DNA of 64,000 bases from Gammaproteobacteria bacterium (GTDB lineage Bacteria; Pseudomonadota; Gammaproteobacteria; GCA-001735895): contig JABHSO010000036.1 in NCBI GenBank assembly GCA_018669845.1, positions 1-64,000 of the forward strand. The letters are read 5' to 3'. A model generated the notes under the pieces. That model had not been told where the DNA came from. It was given only the letters and a program-made list of their open reading frames with translations, and did no database searches. Position numbers and translations under genes: made by a program. Shown piece by piece: positions 28,115 to 37,830 of the stretch; positions within the stretch are counted from its first letter, which is position 1; each line of letters begins with the position of its first letter.

Positions 28115-28798
28115 TTAATGATCATGCATCATAAAGGTAGAATATCCAGCAATCTGACTAATGCCATAAATAATCAGAATTAATCCCAACACATATCGAA
28201 CTGTTTTATTTTGTAATATGGCTTTAACATTGTGCGCAAAGTGACCAATCAATAATAAGGTGGGCAAAGTCCCCAGGCCAAATGCAAACATAGTGAGTGC
28301 AGAATGCAGCGGGTTAAGCTGTGTTACTGCCAGTGCCAGTGCCGAATACACTAACCCGCAAGGTAACCAGCCCCACACCAGGCCCAGTTTCAATGCACTC
28401 CAGCTATTTTGTGCGGGTAAATATTTTCTACCAAAGGGTTCTATCTTTACCCAAAGTTTTTGGCCAGCACTTTCCAGATATTTAAAACTATTAAGCAACT
28501 GGCTGATGTATAAACCCAGTAAGATAAAAAATACCCCGGCTATCTTCATTGATACAGCATGAGGGTTTGGCAGCATTTGCATTAACTGGCTGGAGAATAG
28601 TCCGACTAATAAACCAAATAAGCTGTATGAACTTATTCGGCCAATATTGTAAAACAATTGAATTGTGAAAGGCTGGCCTGAATTCTTACCATTAAAATTT
28701 GTACTGAGAGTGCTGATAATGCCTCCACACATACCAATGCAATGTGTGGAGCCAATCAGCCCCATCAATAATGCAGAAAGTAATGTAGCGGTAAGCAT
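28115..28798 (-). CDS. SafE/TauE-like membrane protein of the cbb3 cluster
   Basis: 227 residues with about six membrane segments. The N-terminus LMGLIGSTHCIGMCGGI is typical of the COG2836 group annotated as sulfite exporter TauE/SafE. Paired Cys in CIGMCGG and a His-rich C-terminus (MMHDH) could bind copper. Members beside cbb3 oxidase genes are usually regarded as cofactor or assembly proteins and not as sulfite exporters; that is inference from context. It follows ccoH after 1 bp and is the last gene of this minus-strand run. Confidence 0.85.
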   Translation of the reverse strand: MLTATLLSALLMGLIGSTHCIGMCGGIISTLSTNFNGKNSGQPFTIQLFYNIGRISSYSLFGLLVGLFSSQLMQMLPNPHAVSMKIAGVFFILLGLYISQLLNSFKYLESAGQKLWVKIEPFGRKYLPAQNSWSALKLGLVWGWLPCGLVYSALALAVTQLNPLHSALTMFAFGLGTLPTLLLIGHFAHNVKAILQNKTVRYVLGLILIIYGISQIAGYSTFMMHDH

Positions 28799-28799
28799 T

Positions 28800-29318
28800 T
28801 TACGAGGTGATGTTCATGAGAATATTTTCAGCATCTTTGGTGGTGAAATTTTGCTTAAGCCGCCAGTTTCCCTGTGAAATAATCTGAATAGTCCAGCGTC
28901 CTTCGATGATGGGGGGTTTAATATATCCCTTGTAATCAGGGCTATTTCCCACCCGGCTTAATGTAGTGAACTGATCCAGTCCAGAGCGAGTACGGTGAAC
29001 CAGCCTGAAGGTAATTTCACTTTTAAGTTCAAGTTCAGTTGTTGCTTCCAGTGAAACCAGAATTTCTCCAGTTTTAGCATTGGTATCTACAAAAGCACGT
29101 AGTCCCATCTCTTTAGATTTTTTATCGTATTCGATAATCTGGTTAATTTGCAGTCCCTTTTTGTAGTAGTCATCCACCACCAGACCATCTTCAGTATTTA
29201 TGGCAATGAAAATAGTGGCAGTTCCTGCTACAACGGCCAGAGATGGAAAGAAGATAACCATCCAGACCATCGGATTTTTAAACCAGGGTACATTCTTTAG
29301 ATCAATATCTTTACTCAT
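28800..29318 (-). CDS. ccoH: FixH/CcoH family cbb3 assembly protein
   Basis: 172 residues with one N-terminal membrane helix (about 16-37, MVWMVIFFPSLAVVAGTATI). The periplasmic part begins with the family mark DDYYKKGLQIN and continues with a beta-rich domain. CcoH/FixH is needed for stable assembly of cbb3 oxidase. It starts 2 bp after the ccoG stop, with the usual order ccoG-ccoH. Confidence 0.9.
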   Translation of the reverse strand: MSKDIDLKNVPWFKNPMVWMVIFFPSLAVVAGTATIFIAINTEDGLVVDDYYKKGLQINQIIEYDKKSKEMGLRAFVDTNAKTGEILVSLEATTELELKSEITFRLVHRTRSGLDQFTTLSRVGNSPDYKGYIKPPIIEGRWTIQIISQGNWRLKQNFTTKDAENILMNITS

Positions 29319-29320
29319 TG

Positions 29321-30739
29321 TTAACGTCCGGGTCTGGGGCCGAGAAAACGAGCTTCTTCCGTAATGCTAAGATCAGAGTTAACTGCATCCAGCTTAAAGA
29401 ATATTTCGCTAGTTCGTTGTTTTAGAATTTCAGGGTCTATCTCAATACTAACTGGTACTTCAACCACAGCCCCTGATTCTGCATAAATATGCTTTTTCTG
29501 AATGTTTAGTTTCATGCCCTCTAAACCTTCAGCAGATAAATTGTATTCATGCGCTATTTTATCTTTGTTGATAACCTTTAGTGTATAGACATTTTCAATC
29601 ATTCCCATGCCAGTTTCACGAAACAGAGAGTTTCGGTCCCGGATAATATCCAGTTCGATGGGAGAGCGCATGGAGATAGCGATAATGGTTCCAATGGTGA
29701 TAGCGATCAAAATTAATGCATAAACTATGATTCGGGGGCGTTTGAAATCAGTATGTTTACCCTCCATCATGTTTTCAGTGGTGTACTTGATTAATCCTTT
29801 TTCATAACCCATCTTATCCATGACGTCGTCACAGGCATCGATACAGGCAGCACAGCCGATACATTGATATTGCAATCCATCACGAATATCTATACCAGTA
29901 GGACAAACCTGCACACAAATAGAACAGTCAATACAACTACCTTTATTTACATCTGCTGGTATTACTCCGCGTTTACGGGGACCACGAGGTTCGCCACGTT
30001 TTTCATCATAGGAAATGACCAGTGTATCCTTGTCAAACATTGCACTCTGAAATCGGGCATAAGGACACATGTAGAAACAGACCTGCTCACGTAACCAGCC
30101 AGCATTTCCGTAAGTGGCAAAGCCGTAAAATAATATCCAGAACCATTCCCAGGGGCCAAGGCCTAGATTGATGACGGATACAGATAATTCTCGAATAGGG
30201 GTAAAGTAACCCACAAATGTTAAACCGGTGAATAGTGAGAATGTTATCCAGATAAAATGTTTGGTGACTTTTTTAGTAACCTTATGTTTGGTTGCAGGCG
30301 CTTTATCAAGTTTCATTTGTTGAGAACGGGTGCCTTCAACCATGCGCTCAATCCACAGAAATACTTCGGTATAAACTGTTTGGGGGCAGGCATATCCACA
30401 CCATAATCGACCGGCCAGGGCGGTGAAAAAGAATAATGACAGGGCCGCTATGACCAGTATCATGGTGAGGTAGATGAAATCCTGAGGCCAAAAAATGAGG
30501 CCCAGGATATAGAACTTCCTTTCTGGTAAATCAAATAGAATGGCCTGGCGACCGTCCCACATTAACCACGGTATGATGTAGTAGAAACCCAGTAATGTTG
30601 ATATACCCGCGATTCTTAACGTTGCAAACAGTCCATGAACTTGACGCGGATAGATTTTTTGCCGTTTCTGGTAGAGTTCCTGGTCAATAGAAGGCTTTTC
30701 AGCCTCTTTTGATGAGGTAGCCGGTTTTGTATCAGTCAT
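29321..30739 (-). CDS. ccoG: Cytochrome oxidase accessory protein CcoG (FixG/RdxA)
   Basis: 472 residues. Membrane helices lie at about 40-60, 88-112, 162-182, 190-215 and 340-360. Two 4Fe-4S clusters are indicated by CIDCSICVQVCP and CIGCAACIDACD (about 270-310). A C-terminal Ig-like periplasmic domain follows. CcoG acts in copper handling for the cbb3 oxidase, as a Cu(II) reductase in studied species. The conserved membrane Cys of LWCGYACPQTVYTE is present. A 139-bp gap with a perfect inverted repeat precedes it. Confidence 0.95.
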   Translation of the reverse strand: MTDTKPATSSKEAEKPSIDQELYQKRQKIYPRQVHGLFATLRIAGISTLLGFYYIIPWLMWDGRQAILFDLPERKFYILGLIFWPQDFIYLTMILVIAALSLFFFTALAGRLWCGYACPQTVYTEVFLWIERMVEGTRSQQMKLDKAPATKHKVTKKVTKHFIWITFSLFTGLTFVGYFTPIRELSVSVINLGLGPWEWFWILFYGFATYGNAGWLREQVCFYMCPYARFQSAMFDKDTLVISYDEKRGEPRGPRKRGVIPADVNKGSCIDCSICVQVCPTGIDIRDGLQYQCIGCAACIDACDDVMDKMGYEKGLIKYTTENMMEGKHTDFKRPRIIVYALILIAITIGTIIAISMRSPIELDIIRDRNSLFRETGMGMIENVYTLKVINKDKIAHEYNLSAEGLEGMKLNIQKKHIYAESGAVVEVPVSIEIDPEILKQRTSEIFFKLDAVNSDLSITEEARFLGPRPGR

Positions 30740-30779
30740 GATAAGTATCTTAAAAAGTTATAAAAACTGGTAATAATTA

Positions 30780-30808
30780 TTCAATGAAACTCTCTGAATT
30801 TCATTGAA
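30780..30808. repeat. Perfect inverted repeat before ccoG
   Basis: TTCAATGAAA (30780-30789) and TTTCATTGAA (30799-30808) are exact inverse complements around 9 nt. It lies between the stop of the 92-residue gene and the ccoG start. On the minus strand no T-run follows, so a partial terminator or an operator for a separate ccoG promoter are both possible. Confidence 0.5.
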
Positions 30809-30878
30809 AATTCTCAATTCACACTTTAGTTTCTTTAATTAATTTGAAATTAAATCAACCCGCCGACCTGTTACAAAG

Positions 30879-31157
30879 TTACACTTCGTCTTTATAGACA
30901 GCACAGGGTTTGCAAGGTCTCGCAAAATAAAGCGTCAAAATACAGGGTATAATTGCAAATACCCAAAACAGGAAAAAACCGATTGAATAAGCGCCTAATC
31001 GAGTAATATTGTAATCAATGAAAACATTCAAAGGATCAAAAATGGTGAAAAAGACTATAGTTTCTATGCCTGCGACCAGAAATGAAGGCCATAACACCGC
31101 GATCACTTTCTGAATTGTAGGTATTTCCGAATTTTTTAAAGTTTTGTTTTCACCCAT
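30879..31157 (-). CDS. Small two-helix membrane protein with C-terminal CxxC
   Basis: 92 residues. Two hydrophobic helices are visible (about 18-41 and 56-80). The tail reads ARPCKPCAVYKDEV, giving a CxxC pair just after the second helix. A strong GGGGGA ribosome-binding site precedes the ATG. It lies 33 bp downstream of ccoP and in the same direction, so it should be expressed with the oxidase. I recognise no named family. A role in copper or heme handling for cbb3 assembly is inference from the CxxC motif and the neighbours. Confidence 0.8.
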   Translation of the reverse strand: MGENKTLKNSEIPTIQKVIAVLWPSFLVAGIETIVFFTIFDPLNVFIDYNITRLGAYSIGFFLFWVFAIIPCILTLYFARPCKPCAVYKDEV

Positions 31158-31190
31158 TTTTATCCCCCTGTATAAATATTTATAAATAAA

Positions 31191-32099
31191 TTATTGTTGA
31201 CTCAAACTGTAAACATAAGCTGCTAATATGTGTACTTTTGCTTCTCCGAGCAATTCTTTGTGAGCCGGCATAACACCGGTTCTACCATTTGCAATTGAAT
31301 GTTGAATAACACTTCGTGATGCCCCGTACAACCAGATGCCATCGGTCAGATCAGGAGCGCCCAGTGCGAACATGCCTTTAGCATCAGGCTGGTGACAGGC
31401 CGCACAGTTAGTACTAAATATTTTCTTACCTTCAATGATTTCGTTTGCAGGTACTTCTCGGCCAGACAGGCTAAGCACATACGAAGCTACACTTTTAACA
31501 CCTTCTTCTCCAAGTATTTCATTCCATGCAGGCATGCTACCATTTCTGCCGTTCATGATGGTGGCTTTAATCTGCTCAGCTGAACTACCATATAGCCAGT
31601 CTTTATCGGCGAGGTTAGGAAAACCCGTTGCGCCTCGAGCATCAGAGCCGTGACATATTGCACAGTAGTTGGCAAACAGTCGACCACCAGTGCGGTTGGC
31701 TTCTTCATTTTTAGCCAGCTCAGGAATAGCGATGCTTGCATACTGCTGATACAACGGTTCATATTTGACTTTGGCTGTTTCGACTTCTTCACTATGCTCT
31801 AACGCACTGGTCCAGCCTAAAACACCTTTTGTTACTCCCAGACCGGGGAATAGTATCAGATAACCTAATCCAAACACGATTGTGATATAAAACATGGCAA
31901 CCCACCAGAAAGGCAGTGGGTTATTTAACTCTTCAATACCATCCCAGGAATGACCTGTAGATTTCACTTCTTCGCCATCTGCTGGCATCTTTATTTTCGA
32001 GTTGGACACTAATAAGTAAATCAACCAGAAGATTCCGCCGAGTGCACCGATGGAGATATAAATTGTCCAGAATACAGGGTTAAAGAAATCAGACATCAA
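31191..32099 (-). CDS. ccoP: cbb3-type cytochrome c oxidase subunit III (diheme)
   Basis: 302 residues. Two N-terminal membrane helices (about 9-28 and 64-85) anchor two cytochrome c domains with CAICHG and CAACHQ heme sites; axial Met candidates lie in GSMPAWNEIL and GVMPAHKELL. It passes electrons to CcoO and CcoN at the periplasmic face. AGGAG lies 8 bp before the start, which overlaps the ccoQ stop by 4 bp. Confidence 0.96.
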   Translation of the reverse strand: MMSDFFNPVFWTIYISIGALGGIFWLIYLLVSNSKIKMPADGEEVKSTGHSWDGIEELNNPLPFWWVAMFYITIVFGLGYLILFPGLGVTKGVLGWTSALEHSEEVETAKVKYEPLYQQYASIAIPELAKNEEANRTGGRLFANYCAICHGSDARGATGFPNLADKDWLYGSSAEQIKATIMNGRNGSMPAWNEILGEEGVKSVASYVLSLSGREVPANEIIEGKKIFSTNCAACHQPDAKGMFALGAPDLTDGIWLYGASRSVIQHSIANGRTGVMPAHKELLGEAKVHILAAYVYSLSQQ

Positions 32100-32299
32100 G
32101 ATTTCTCCTGCGTATCTTTTGACTCAGTTTCAGCTTTTTCCTTTTCCTGGTTAACCTGTACAGGATCATCTTCATCCAGTACCAGCCTGGCTGCTTCATC
32201 AAAATCTTTCTTACGACGACCACTATAGGCCCACACAATAATTCCGATAAAAACGATAAATACGACTACTGTCCAAATTGAATGCATTAAAGCTGTCAT
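32096..32299 (-). CDS. ccoQ: cbb3-type oxidase subunit CcoQ
   Basis: 67 residues: one membrane helix (about 6-26), then the YSGRRKKDFDEAARLVLDED segment usual for CcoQ/FixQ, and a charged tail. It is thought to stabilise the CcoP interaction. It is 2 bp downstream of ccoO and overlaps ccoP. Confidence 0.92.
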   Translation of the reverse strand: MTALMHSIWTVVVFIVFIGIIVWAYSGRRKKDFDEAARLVLDEDDPVQVNQEKEKAETESKDTQEKS

Positions 32300-32301
32300 G
32301 A

Positions 32302-32910
32302 TTAAATACCTTTCAAAGCGGTGCCAAGAGATTGAAGATAAGCGACCATGGCATCAATTTCTTTTTTGCCTTTAAATGAGTCTGCTGCATTCTGAATTTG
32401 AGCATCACTATAAGGGTGACCCAGGTAGCGTAAACCTTCCATACGTTGTTGAATTTCACTGTTATCAAGATCATTTTCAGCTAACCATGGATAAGAAGGC
32501 ATGATGGATTCAGGCACAACATCGCGTGGGTTAATCAAGTGAGCAATATGCCAGTCATCTGAATAGCGTTCTCCAACACGATGCAGATCAGGACCTGTAC
32601 GTTTTGAACCCCACAGAAAAGGGCGATCATAGATAAATTCACCGGCGGTTGAGTAATGCCCATAACGTTCTGTTTCAGCACGGAATGGACGGATCATTTG
32701 AGAATGGCAACCAACACAGCCTTCACGAATATAGATATCTCGTCCAGCCAGTTGTAAGGCACTATAAGGTTTTAAACCTTCTACCGGTAAGGTGGTACTG
32801 GTCTGGAAAAACAGTGGCACAATTTGTACCAGTCCACCAATGCTGATGACACCGATGGTCAGAATAATTAACAGACCAATATTTTTTTCAACTTTTTCTT
32901 GAACAGACAT
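32302..32910 (-). CDS. ccoO: cbb3-type cytochrome c oxidase subunit II (monoheme)
   Basis: 202 residues with one N-terminal helix (about 12-35) and one c-type heme site, [12 protein letters not shown]. The segments [20 protein letters not shown] and [20 protein letters not shown] are strongly conserved in CcoO. A strong GGGGAGAG ribosome-binding site overlaps the end of ccoN. Confidence 0.97.
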   Translation of the reverse strand: MSVQEKVEKNIGLLIILTIGVISIGGLVQIVPLFFQTSTTLPVEGLKPYSALQLAGRDIYIREGCVGCHSQMIRPFRAETERYGHYSTAGEFIYDRPFLWGSKRTGPDLHRVGERYSDDWHIAHLINPRDVVPESIMPSYPWLAENDLDNSEIQQRMEGLRYLGHPYSDAQIQNAADSFKGKKEIDAMVAYLQSLGTALKGI

Positions 32911-32921
32911 GATTCTCTCCC

Positions 32922-34349
32922 CTAATGTGCAACAGGGACAGCAACGTCCGCTTCGGCGGGTTTTGCACCCGATATGGTTTTTGCCATGTTGTATGCCATG
33001 ATAAACATTCCGCTGAGAAAGAAAATACCTCCCAGCAGGCGAATGACATAAAATGGATGGGTAGCCTGAACTGATTCAATAAAGCTATAGGTCAGAGTGC
33101 CGTCATCATTGATCGCACGCCACATCAAACCTTGCATGATGCCGGAAATCCACATAGCCGTGATGTATAAAACAACACCGATGGTAGAGATCCAGAAGTG
33201 AGTTTCGACCAGACTATTACTGTAAATTTCACGGTTAAATAATCGTGGAATAAGGTAGTACATGGCACCAATAGAAATGAATGCTACCCAGCCTAATGCA
33301 CCGGAATGCACATGCCCGATGGTCCAGTCTGTGTAATGAGACAGAGCATTAACAGTTTTGATAGCCATCATCGGGCCTTCAAAAGTCGACATGCCATAGA
33401 ATGAAACAGAGACGATTAAAAATTTAAGAATTGGGTCGGTACGTAACTTTTCCCAGCTGCCTGACAATGTCATGATGCCATTAATCATGCCGCCCCAGCT
33501 TGGTGCTAACAGTATGAGTGACATCACCATGCCTAGAGATTGAGTCCAGTCTGGCAGGGCTGTGTAATGTAAATGATGCGCACCTGCCCAGATATAGGTA
33601 AAAGATATTGCCCAGAAGTGAACCACTGATAAACGGTAAGAATAAACAGGGCGGTTAGCCTGTTTAGGAATGAAGTAATACATAATGCCAAGGAAACCGG
33701 CAGTCAGGAAAAATCCAACAGCATTATGGCCATACCACCATTGAATCATTGCATCCTGAACACCCGAGTACATGGAGTAGGACTTTAATGCACTGACTGG
33801 TAACGCCATGCTATTAAAAATGTGTAACACAGCGATAGTAATGATAAAAGCGCCGTAGAACCAGTTGGCTACATAAATATGCTTAACCTGACGTTTTACA
33901 ATAGTGCCAAAAAATACAACTGCATAGGAAACCCAGACCAATGCAATCAACAGATCAATAGGCCATTCAAGTTCGGCATATTCCTTACTGGAAGTGTATC
34001 CCAGTGGTAAGGTGATGACGGCTGAAACAATAATGGTTTGCCAACCCCAGAAAGTAAAACTCGCAAGCTTAGGGGAAAATAAAGAAGCGTAACAGGTTCT
34101 TTGAACCACGTAATAAGATGTTGCGAAAAGTGCCGAACCACCAAATGCAAAAATTACCGCATTGGTGTGAAGGGGACGTAATCGTCCAAATGAAAACCAT
34201 GGCAAATCAAAATTTAACACTGGCCATGCGAGTTGTGCTGCAATGATGACACCGACAGTCATGCCCACTATGCCCCATACGATAGTCATGATGGCAAACT
34301 GCCGAACAATTTTATAGTTATATTGCTCGGAAATAACGTTTTCAGTCAT
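32922..34349 (-). CDS. ccoN: cbb3-type cytochrome c oxidase subunit I
   Basis: 475 residues with about 12 membrane helices. It holds the low-spin heme b and the heme b-CuB centre that reduces oxygen. Heme and copper ligands are visible: the His in [26 protein letters not shown], the HH pair of [13 protein letters not shown], and the paired His of [13 protein letters not shown]. It starts the ccoNOQP operon. The upstream gap holds a dyad CTGAT-AG-ATCAG (34384-34395), whose spacing does not match an FNR/ANR box. The preceding YIP1 gene is closed by its own terminator, so ccoN should have its own promoter between 34350 and 34441. Confidence 0.97.
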   Translation of the reverse strand: MTENVISEQYNYKIVRQFAIMTIVWGIVGMTVGVIIAAQLAWPVLNFDLPWFSFGRLRPLHTNAVIFAFGGSALFATSYYVVQRTCYASLFSPKLASFTFWGWQTIIVSAVITLPLGYTSSKEYAELEWPIDLLIALVWVSYAVVFFGTIVKRQVKHIYVANWFYGAFIITIAVLHIFNSMALPVSALKSYSMYSGVQDAMIQWWYGHNAVGFFLTAGFLGIMYYFIPKQANRPVYSYRLSVVHFWAISFTYIWAGAHHLHYTALPDWTQSLGMVMSLILLAPSWGGMINGIMTLSGSWEKLRTDPILKFLIVSVSFYGMSTFEGPMMAIKTVNALSHYTDWTIGHVHSGALGWVAFISIGAMYYLIPRLFNREIYSNSLVETHFWISTIGVVLYITAMWISGIMQGLMWRAINDDGTLTYSFIESVQATHPFYVIRLLGGIFFLSGMFIMAYNMAKTISGAKPAEADVAVPVAH

Positions 34350-34441
34350 ATTTTGAGTTTCCAGATATAATTGTTTTACGAGGCTGATAGATCAGTAAGT
34401 TCTAATATATTTATATTGTCAGTTGTTTTGGCTTAAATTGC

Positions 34442-34471
34442 AAAAAAAAATGGCTAACCTGAATTAGCCAC
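34442..34471 (-). terminator. Rho-independent terminator of the YIP1-family gene
   Basis: On the minus strand the stem TGGCTAA-6-TTAGCCA (34470-34451) is followed directly by a run of nine T. It lies 52 bp beyond the stop of the YIP1-family gene and isolates ccoN from upstream transcription. Confidence 0.85.
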
Positions 34472-34522
34472 ATTAAATATTTAATTAAGTTATTAACAGC
34501 TTCTTATTCTGTTATCGATCAA

Positions 34523-35128
34523 TTAATTGGTGAAACTTGGCTGAAACCCAAACCCCCACATCAGTGCGGTTAATGCCAGTAAAGTAACGAGAGCTACCAT
34601 GCCCATCGCCAACATTGAACTCGACATCAGAAACCCTTTGTCTTTAGAAATATTCATCATAACGGGCACACCGCTATACAGTAGATATACCGAGTGAGCC
34701 AGAGCCACAAGACCAATGATCAGGTTGATCCATAATATAGGAAACAACTCAACTATACCCACCAGAAAAATAGGTGTTGCCACATAAGCTGATAATGCGA
34801 AACAGCGGTTAATTGAAGTATTGCCTCCATATGTTTTACACATCCAGCTCACCATCAATCCGAGGCCAATAACGGCTGATACAACTGCCAGATAGTAAAG
34901 TATTGAAATTGTCATGGCGCTTTCAGGTGTTAACTTTACAGCTTCTCTTGATCCAATTTGCCATCCACTGGTAGTAGTGCCATAGTATCCGGCTGCCGGT
35001 CCTATGAGGGCCAGTATCAGGACATACCCAATGAGTAGTCCGGAAATATCATTGTTTTCCTGACTTATTTTTTGCCATTCCTGTTTTGGATGTATTAATA
35101 GACCCAGTGCGTGGGTAAGATTAAGCAT
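34523..35128 (-). CDS. YIP1-family membrane protein
   Basis: 201 residues with about five membrane helices. The start LIHPKQEWQKISQE is typical of bacterial Yip1-domain (DUF1282-like) proteins. AGGAG precedes the ATG. Function is not established. It lies between ccoN and the divergent ccoI, but its own terminator argues against cotranscription with the oxidase genes, so a link to respiration is unproven. Confidence 0.8.
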   Translation of the reverse strand: MLNLTHALGLLIHPKQEWQKISQENNDISGLLIGYVLILALIGPAAGYYGTTTSGWQIGSREAVKLTPESAMTISILYYLAVVSAVIGLGLMVSWMCKTYGGNTSINRCFALSAYVATPIFLVGIVELFPILWINLIIGLVALAHSVYLLYSGVPVMMNISKDKGFLMSSSMLAMGMVALVTLLALTALMWGFGFQPSFTN

Positions 35129-35188
35129 AGTTAACTCCTCTCTAATTATTTTCTATTTGAATTATTTTATTATTGTTATCAGGTAAGT

Positions 35189-37633
35189 ATGTCGTTACAA
35201 AGTGATCTTAACATAAATCAAGTGAGTGAAAAAAGTAAGGGGAGCTGTTTTCATTGTGGCCTGCCTTTGAATGGCTGTGAATTGACCGTTGAAATAGAAG
35301 AGCAAAGCCAACCCATGTGCTGTGCCGGCTGTCAGGCAGTCGCAGAAGCAATCGTAAATTCTGGTAATAAAAGTTATTACCGCTTCCGGGAAGAAAAATC
35401 TGTAACAGGAAAAGAGCTTGTACCTGAATTTCTAGCAAAAATAAAAGTCTTTGACCACCCGGCAGTTCAACAGCAATTTGTACACAATCAGTCCGGTCAA
35501 ATAAAGCAGGTATCATTAATTATCGAAGGCATCGTCTGCGCTGCCTGCATCTGGTTGAATGAACAATACCTACGTCAGTTGCCGGGCATAACCAGCGTAA
35601 ATATTAATTATTCTACCCATCGAGCCAATGTTGAATGGGATGAAGGGCAGATAAAGTTGAGTCAAATACTCGAAGCCATTTCTAATATTGGCTATCTTGC
35701 ACATCCTTATGACCCTGAAACACAGCAGAAAATTTATGAAGATCAACGCAAGCTGCTAATTCGTCAAATCGGTATTTCCGGGTTGTTCGGTATGCAAATC
35801 ATGATTTTTGCCGTTGCCCTGTATGGTGGTGACTGGTGGGGTATCAGTGAAAATTTTCGAGAATTTTTTCGTTGGCTTAGTTTGATGCTGACGACACCAA
35901 TCATGCTATTTTCTGCGACACCATTTTATAAAGGTGCCTGGCTGGACTTCAAACATAAACGTGCAGGCATGGATGTTCCTGTCGCTCTTGGTTTGACCCT
36001 GGCTTTTACTGCCAGTTGTTACAATACCTGGACTGGACATTCGGATGTGTATTTTGAATCGGTGGCGATGTTTGTCTTCCTATTGTTATCGGTACGATTG
36101 TTTGAATTATCTGCACGGAAAAAAGCGGCTGAAAAAATTGAATCTCTGACAAATCTGACACCCACTATGTCCAGTCGGTTAAACCCGGATGGTAATGTTG
36201 AAGTTGTGCCAACGGTAGAGCTATCTCTACAGGATCAGTTCCTGGTAAAGCCGGGAGAAATCATTCCAACCGATGGAGTTTTGCTATCTGAGCATGCTCT
36301 GGTTGATGAAGCTCTGCTTACCGGAGAGCAGCATGCAGTGAGCAAGTTTGCAGGTGATGTGTTAATCGGAGGAAGTTATAACCTGGAGCAACCGATAACT
36401 TTACAGGTGCATCAACTGGGGCAGGATACTGTTCTGTCCGGAATTAAGCGGCTGATTGAACAGGCTCAGGGCTTCAAACCCAATGTTGCGATGTTAGCTG
36501 ATCGTGTGGCCAGTGTTTTTGTGGCTATTTTGCTAGTGCTCGTCGTTATCGCAGGTTTTTACTGGTGGCAGGTTGATCCAACCAGGGTACTGCAGGTGCT
36601 TGTAGCTACTTTGGTCGTGACCTGTCCCTGTGCTTTATCGCTGGCAACCCCTGCATCATTATCAGCAGCAATCGGGGCTTTAACCCGTGATGGAATGCTG
36701 GTGGCTAAGTCTCGTGCGCTGGAAGTTATGCCCCAAATTGATACGGTGATTTTTGATAAAACAGGGACATTAACCACGGGCGTTTTAACATTACAAAAAC
36801 AGATCGATTTTGCAGAATTTACAGCAGACAAGCATCGGCAAATAGCACATAGCCTGGAACTGCATTCAGAGCACCCGGTCGGACGTGCCCTGGTAAATGA
36901 CGATATTGAAACCCTGTCCGTTAGTAAAATGCAAAATGTGACCGGTAAAGGCGTACAAGGTTTTATTGATGGAGAAACCTACTTTATTGGTAATGCTGGC
37001 TTTATCAGTGAAGTCGCTGAGATACCTGGAAATCAACCTTTTGAAGATAATGTTCAGGTTGTCTATCTGGCTCGAAAGGGGCAGTGGCTGGCCAGCTTTT
37101 CTTTTACCGACCCGCTCAAACAGGATGCTCGTCAAACTGTCGATCAAATGCGTCAACGTGGAATAGATGTAAGAATTCTCAGTGGTGACCGAAAATCCTA
37201 TGTTAAGTCAATTGCGGATCAACTGGGTATTTTACACTTCGATGCTGAGCAATTACCGGATGATAAATTACAAAAAGTAAAACAGTTGCAGGCTAAAGGT
37301 CATAAAGTAGCCATGGTTGGGGATGGTATTAATGATGCACCGGTACTGGCTGCAGCTGACCTTTCTATATCGTTGTCTGTAGGCACGGATCTGGCCAGGG
37401 CGGCTTCAGATCTGATTATAAACGGTGGGCATTTAACGCCAATTCTCGATTCAATAAAAATCACCACTAAAATGATGCGTATTATTCGACAGAATTTTGG
37501 TTGGGCAATAGCGTATAATATTGTGGCAGTGCCATTCTCTATGGCCGGTCTGGTTCAGCCCTGGCTTGCCGCAATAGGCATGTCATTGAGTTCATTAATT
37601 GTTGTGTTAAATGCTTTACGATTGAGATTATAG
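35189..37633 (+). CDS. ccoI: Copper-translocating P1B-type ATPase CcoI/FixI
   Basis: 814 residues. An N-terminal Cys-rich segment (CFHCGLPLNGCE, CCAGCQAV) is followed by a heavy-metal-associated domain with GIVCAACIW, eight membrane helices, the CPC ion site (VVTCPCALSLATPA), the phosphorylation loop DKTGTLTTG, and the hinge GDGINDAPVLAAADL. This layout matches CcoI, which exports copper to the periplasm for cbb3 oxidase assembly, and not a detoxifying CopA. It is divergent from the YIP1 gene and 2 bp upstream of ccoS. Confidence 0.95.
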   Translation: MSLQSDLNINQVSEKSKGSCFHCGLPLNGCELTVEIEEQSQPMCCAGCQAVAEAIVNSGNKSYYRFREEKSVTGKELVPEFLAKIKVFDHPAVQQQFVHNQSGQIKQVSLIIEGIVCAACIWLNEQYLRQLPGITSVNINYSTHRANVEWDEGQIKLSQILEAISNIGYLAHPYDPETQQKIYEDQRKLLIRQIGISGLFGMQIMIFAVALYGGDWWGISENFREFFRWLSLMLTTPIMLFSATPFYKGAWLDFKHKRAGMDVPVALGLTLAFTASCYNTWTGHSDVYFESVAMFVFLLLSVRLFELSARKKAAEKIESLTNLTPTMSSRLNPDGNVEVVPTVELSLQDQFLVKPGEIIPTDGVLLSEHALVDEALLTGEQHAVSKFAGDVLIGGSYNLEQPITLQVHQLGQDTVLSGIKRLIEQAQGFKPNVAMLADRVASVFVAILLVLVVIAGFYWWQVDPTRVLQVLVATLVVTCPCALSLATPASLSAAIGALTRDGMLVAKSRALEVMPQIDTVIFDKTGTLTTGVLTLQKQIDFAEFTADKHRQIAHSLELHSEHPVGRALVNDDIETLSVSKMQNVTGKGVQGFIDGETYFIGNAGFISEVAEIPGNQPFEDNVQVVYLARKGQWLASFSFTDPLKQDARQTVDQMRQRGIDVRILSGDRKSYVKSIADQLGILHFDAEQLPDDKLQKVKQLQAKGHKVAMVGDGINDAPVLAAADLSISLSVGTDLARAASDLIINGGHLTPILDSIKITTKMMRIIRQNFGWAIAYNIVAVPFSMAGLVQPWLAAIGMSLSSLIVVLNALRLRL

Positions 37634-37635
37634 TT

Positions 37636-37818
37636 TTGGAAATTTTATACTTACTAATCCCACTGGCGATGTTAATTCTAGTGGTTATAGCAGGATTTTT
37701 TTTCTGGTCGGTTAAATCCGGGCAGATGGATGATCTGGAAGGGCCAGCTTATCGAATATTAATGGATGATGACTCTATTAAACCTGAGGTAAAGAAACAG
37801 GATAAAGAAAAGTCCTGA
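37636..37818 (+). CDS. ccoS: cbb3-type oxidase assembly protein CcoS
   Basis: 60 residues, one membrane helix (about 4-25), then WSVKSGQMDDLEGPAYRIL, the CcoS signature. The start is TTG at 37636; no other start keeps the helix. It is needed for cofactor insertion into CcoN in studied species. It ends 12 bp before a CACGAAG repeat element that fills the gap to the convergent Smr gene. Confidence 0.93.
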   Translation: MEILYLLIPLAMLILVVIAGFFFWSVKSGQMDDLEGPAYRILMDDDSIKPEVKKQDKEKS

Positions 37819-37830
37819 CCCTAAGACATA

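Noticed and set aside
34384-34395. FNR/ANR box before ccoN
   Set aside because: CTGAT and ATCAG are separated by 2 bp, not the 4 bp of TTGAT-N4-ATCAA, and the site lies too near the start codon for a class II promoter. A second partial match near 34511-34523 overlaps the YIP1 stop and has only 8 of 10 positions.
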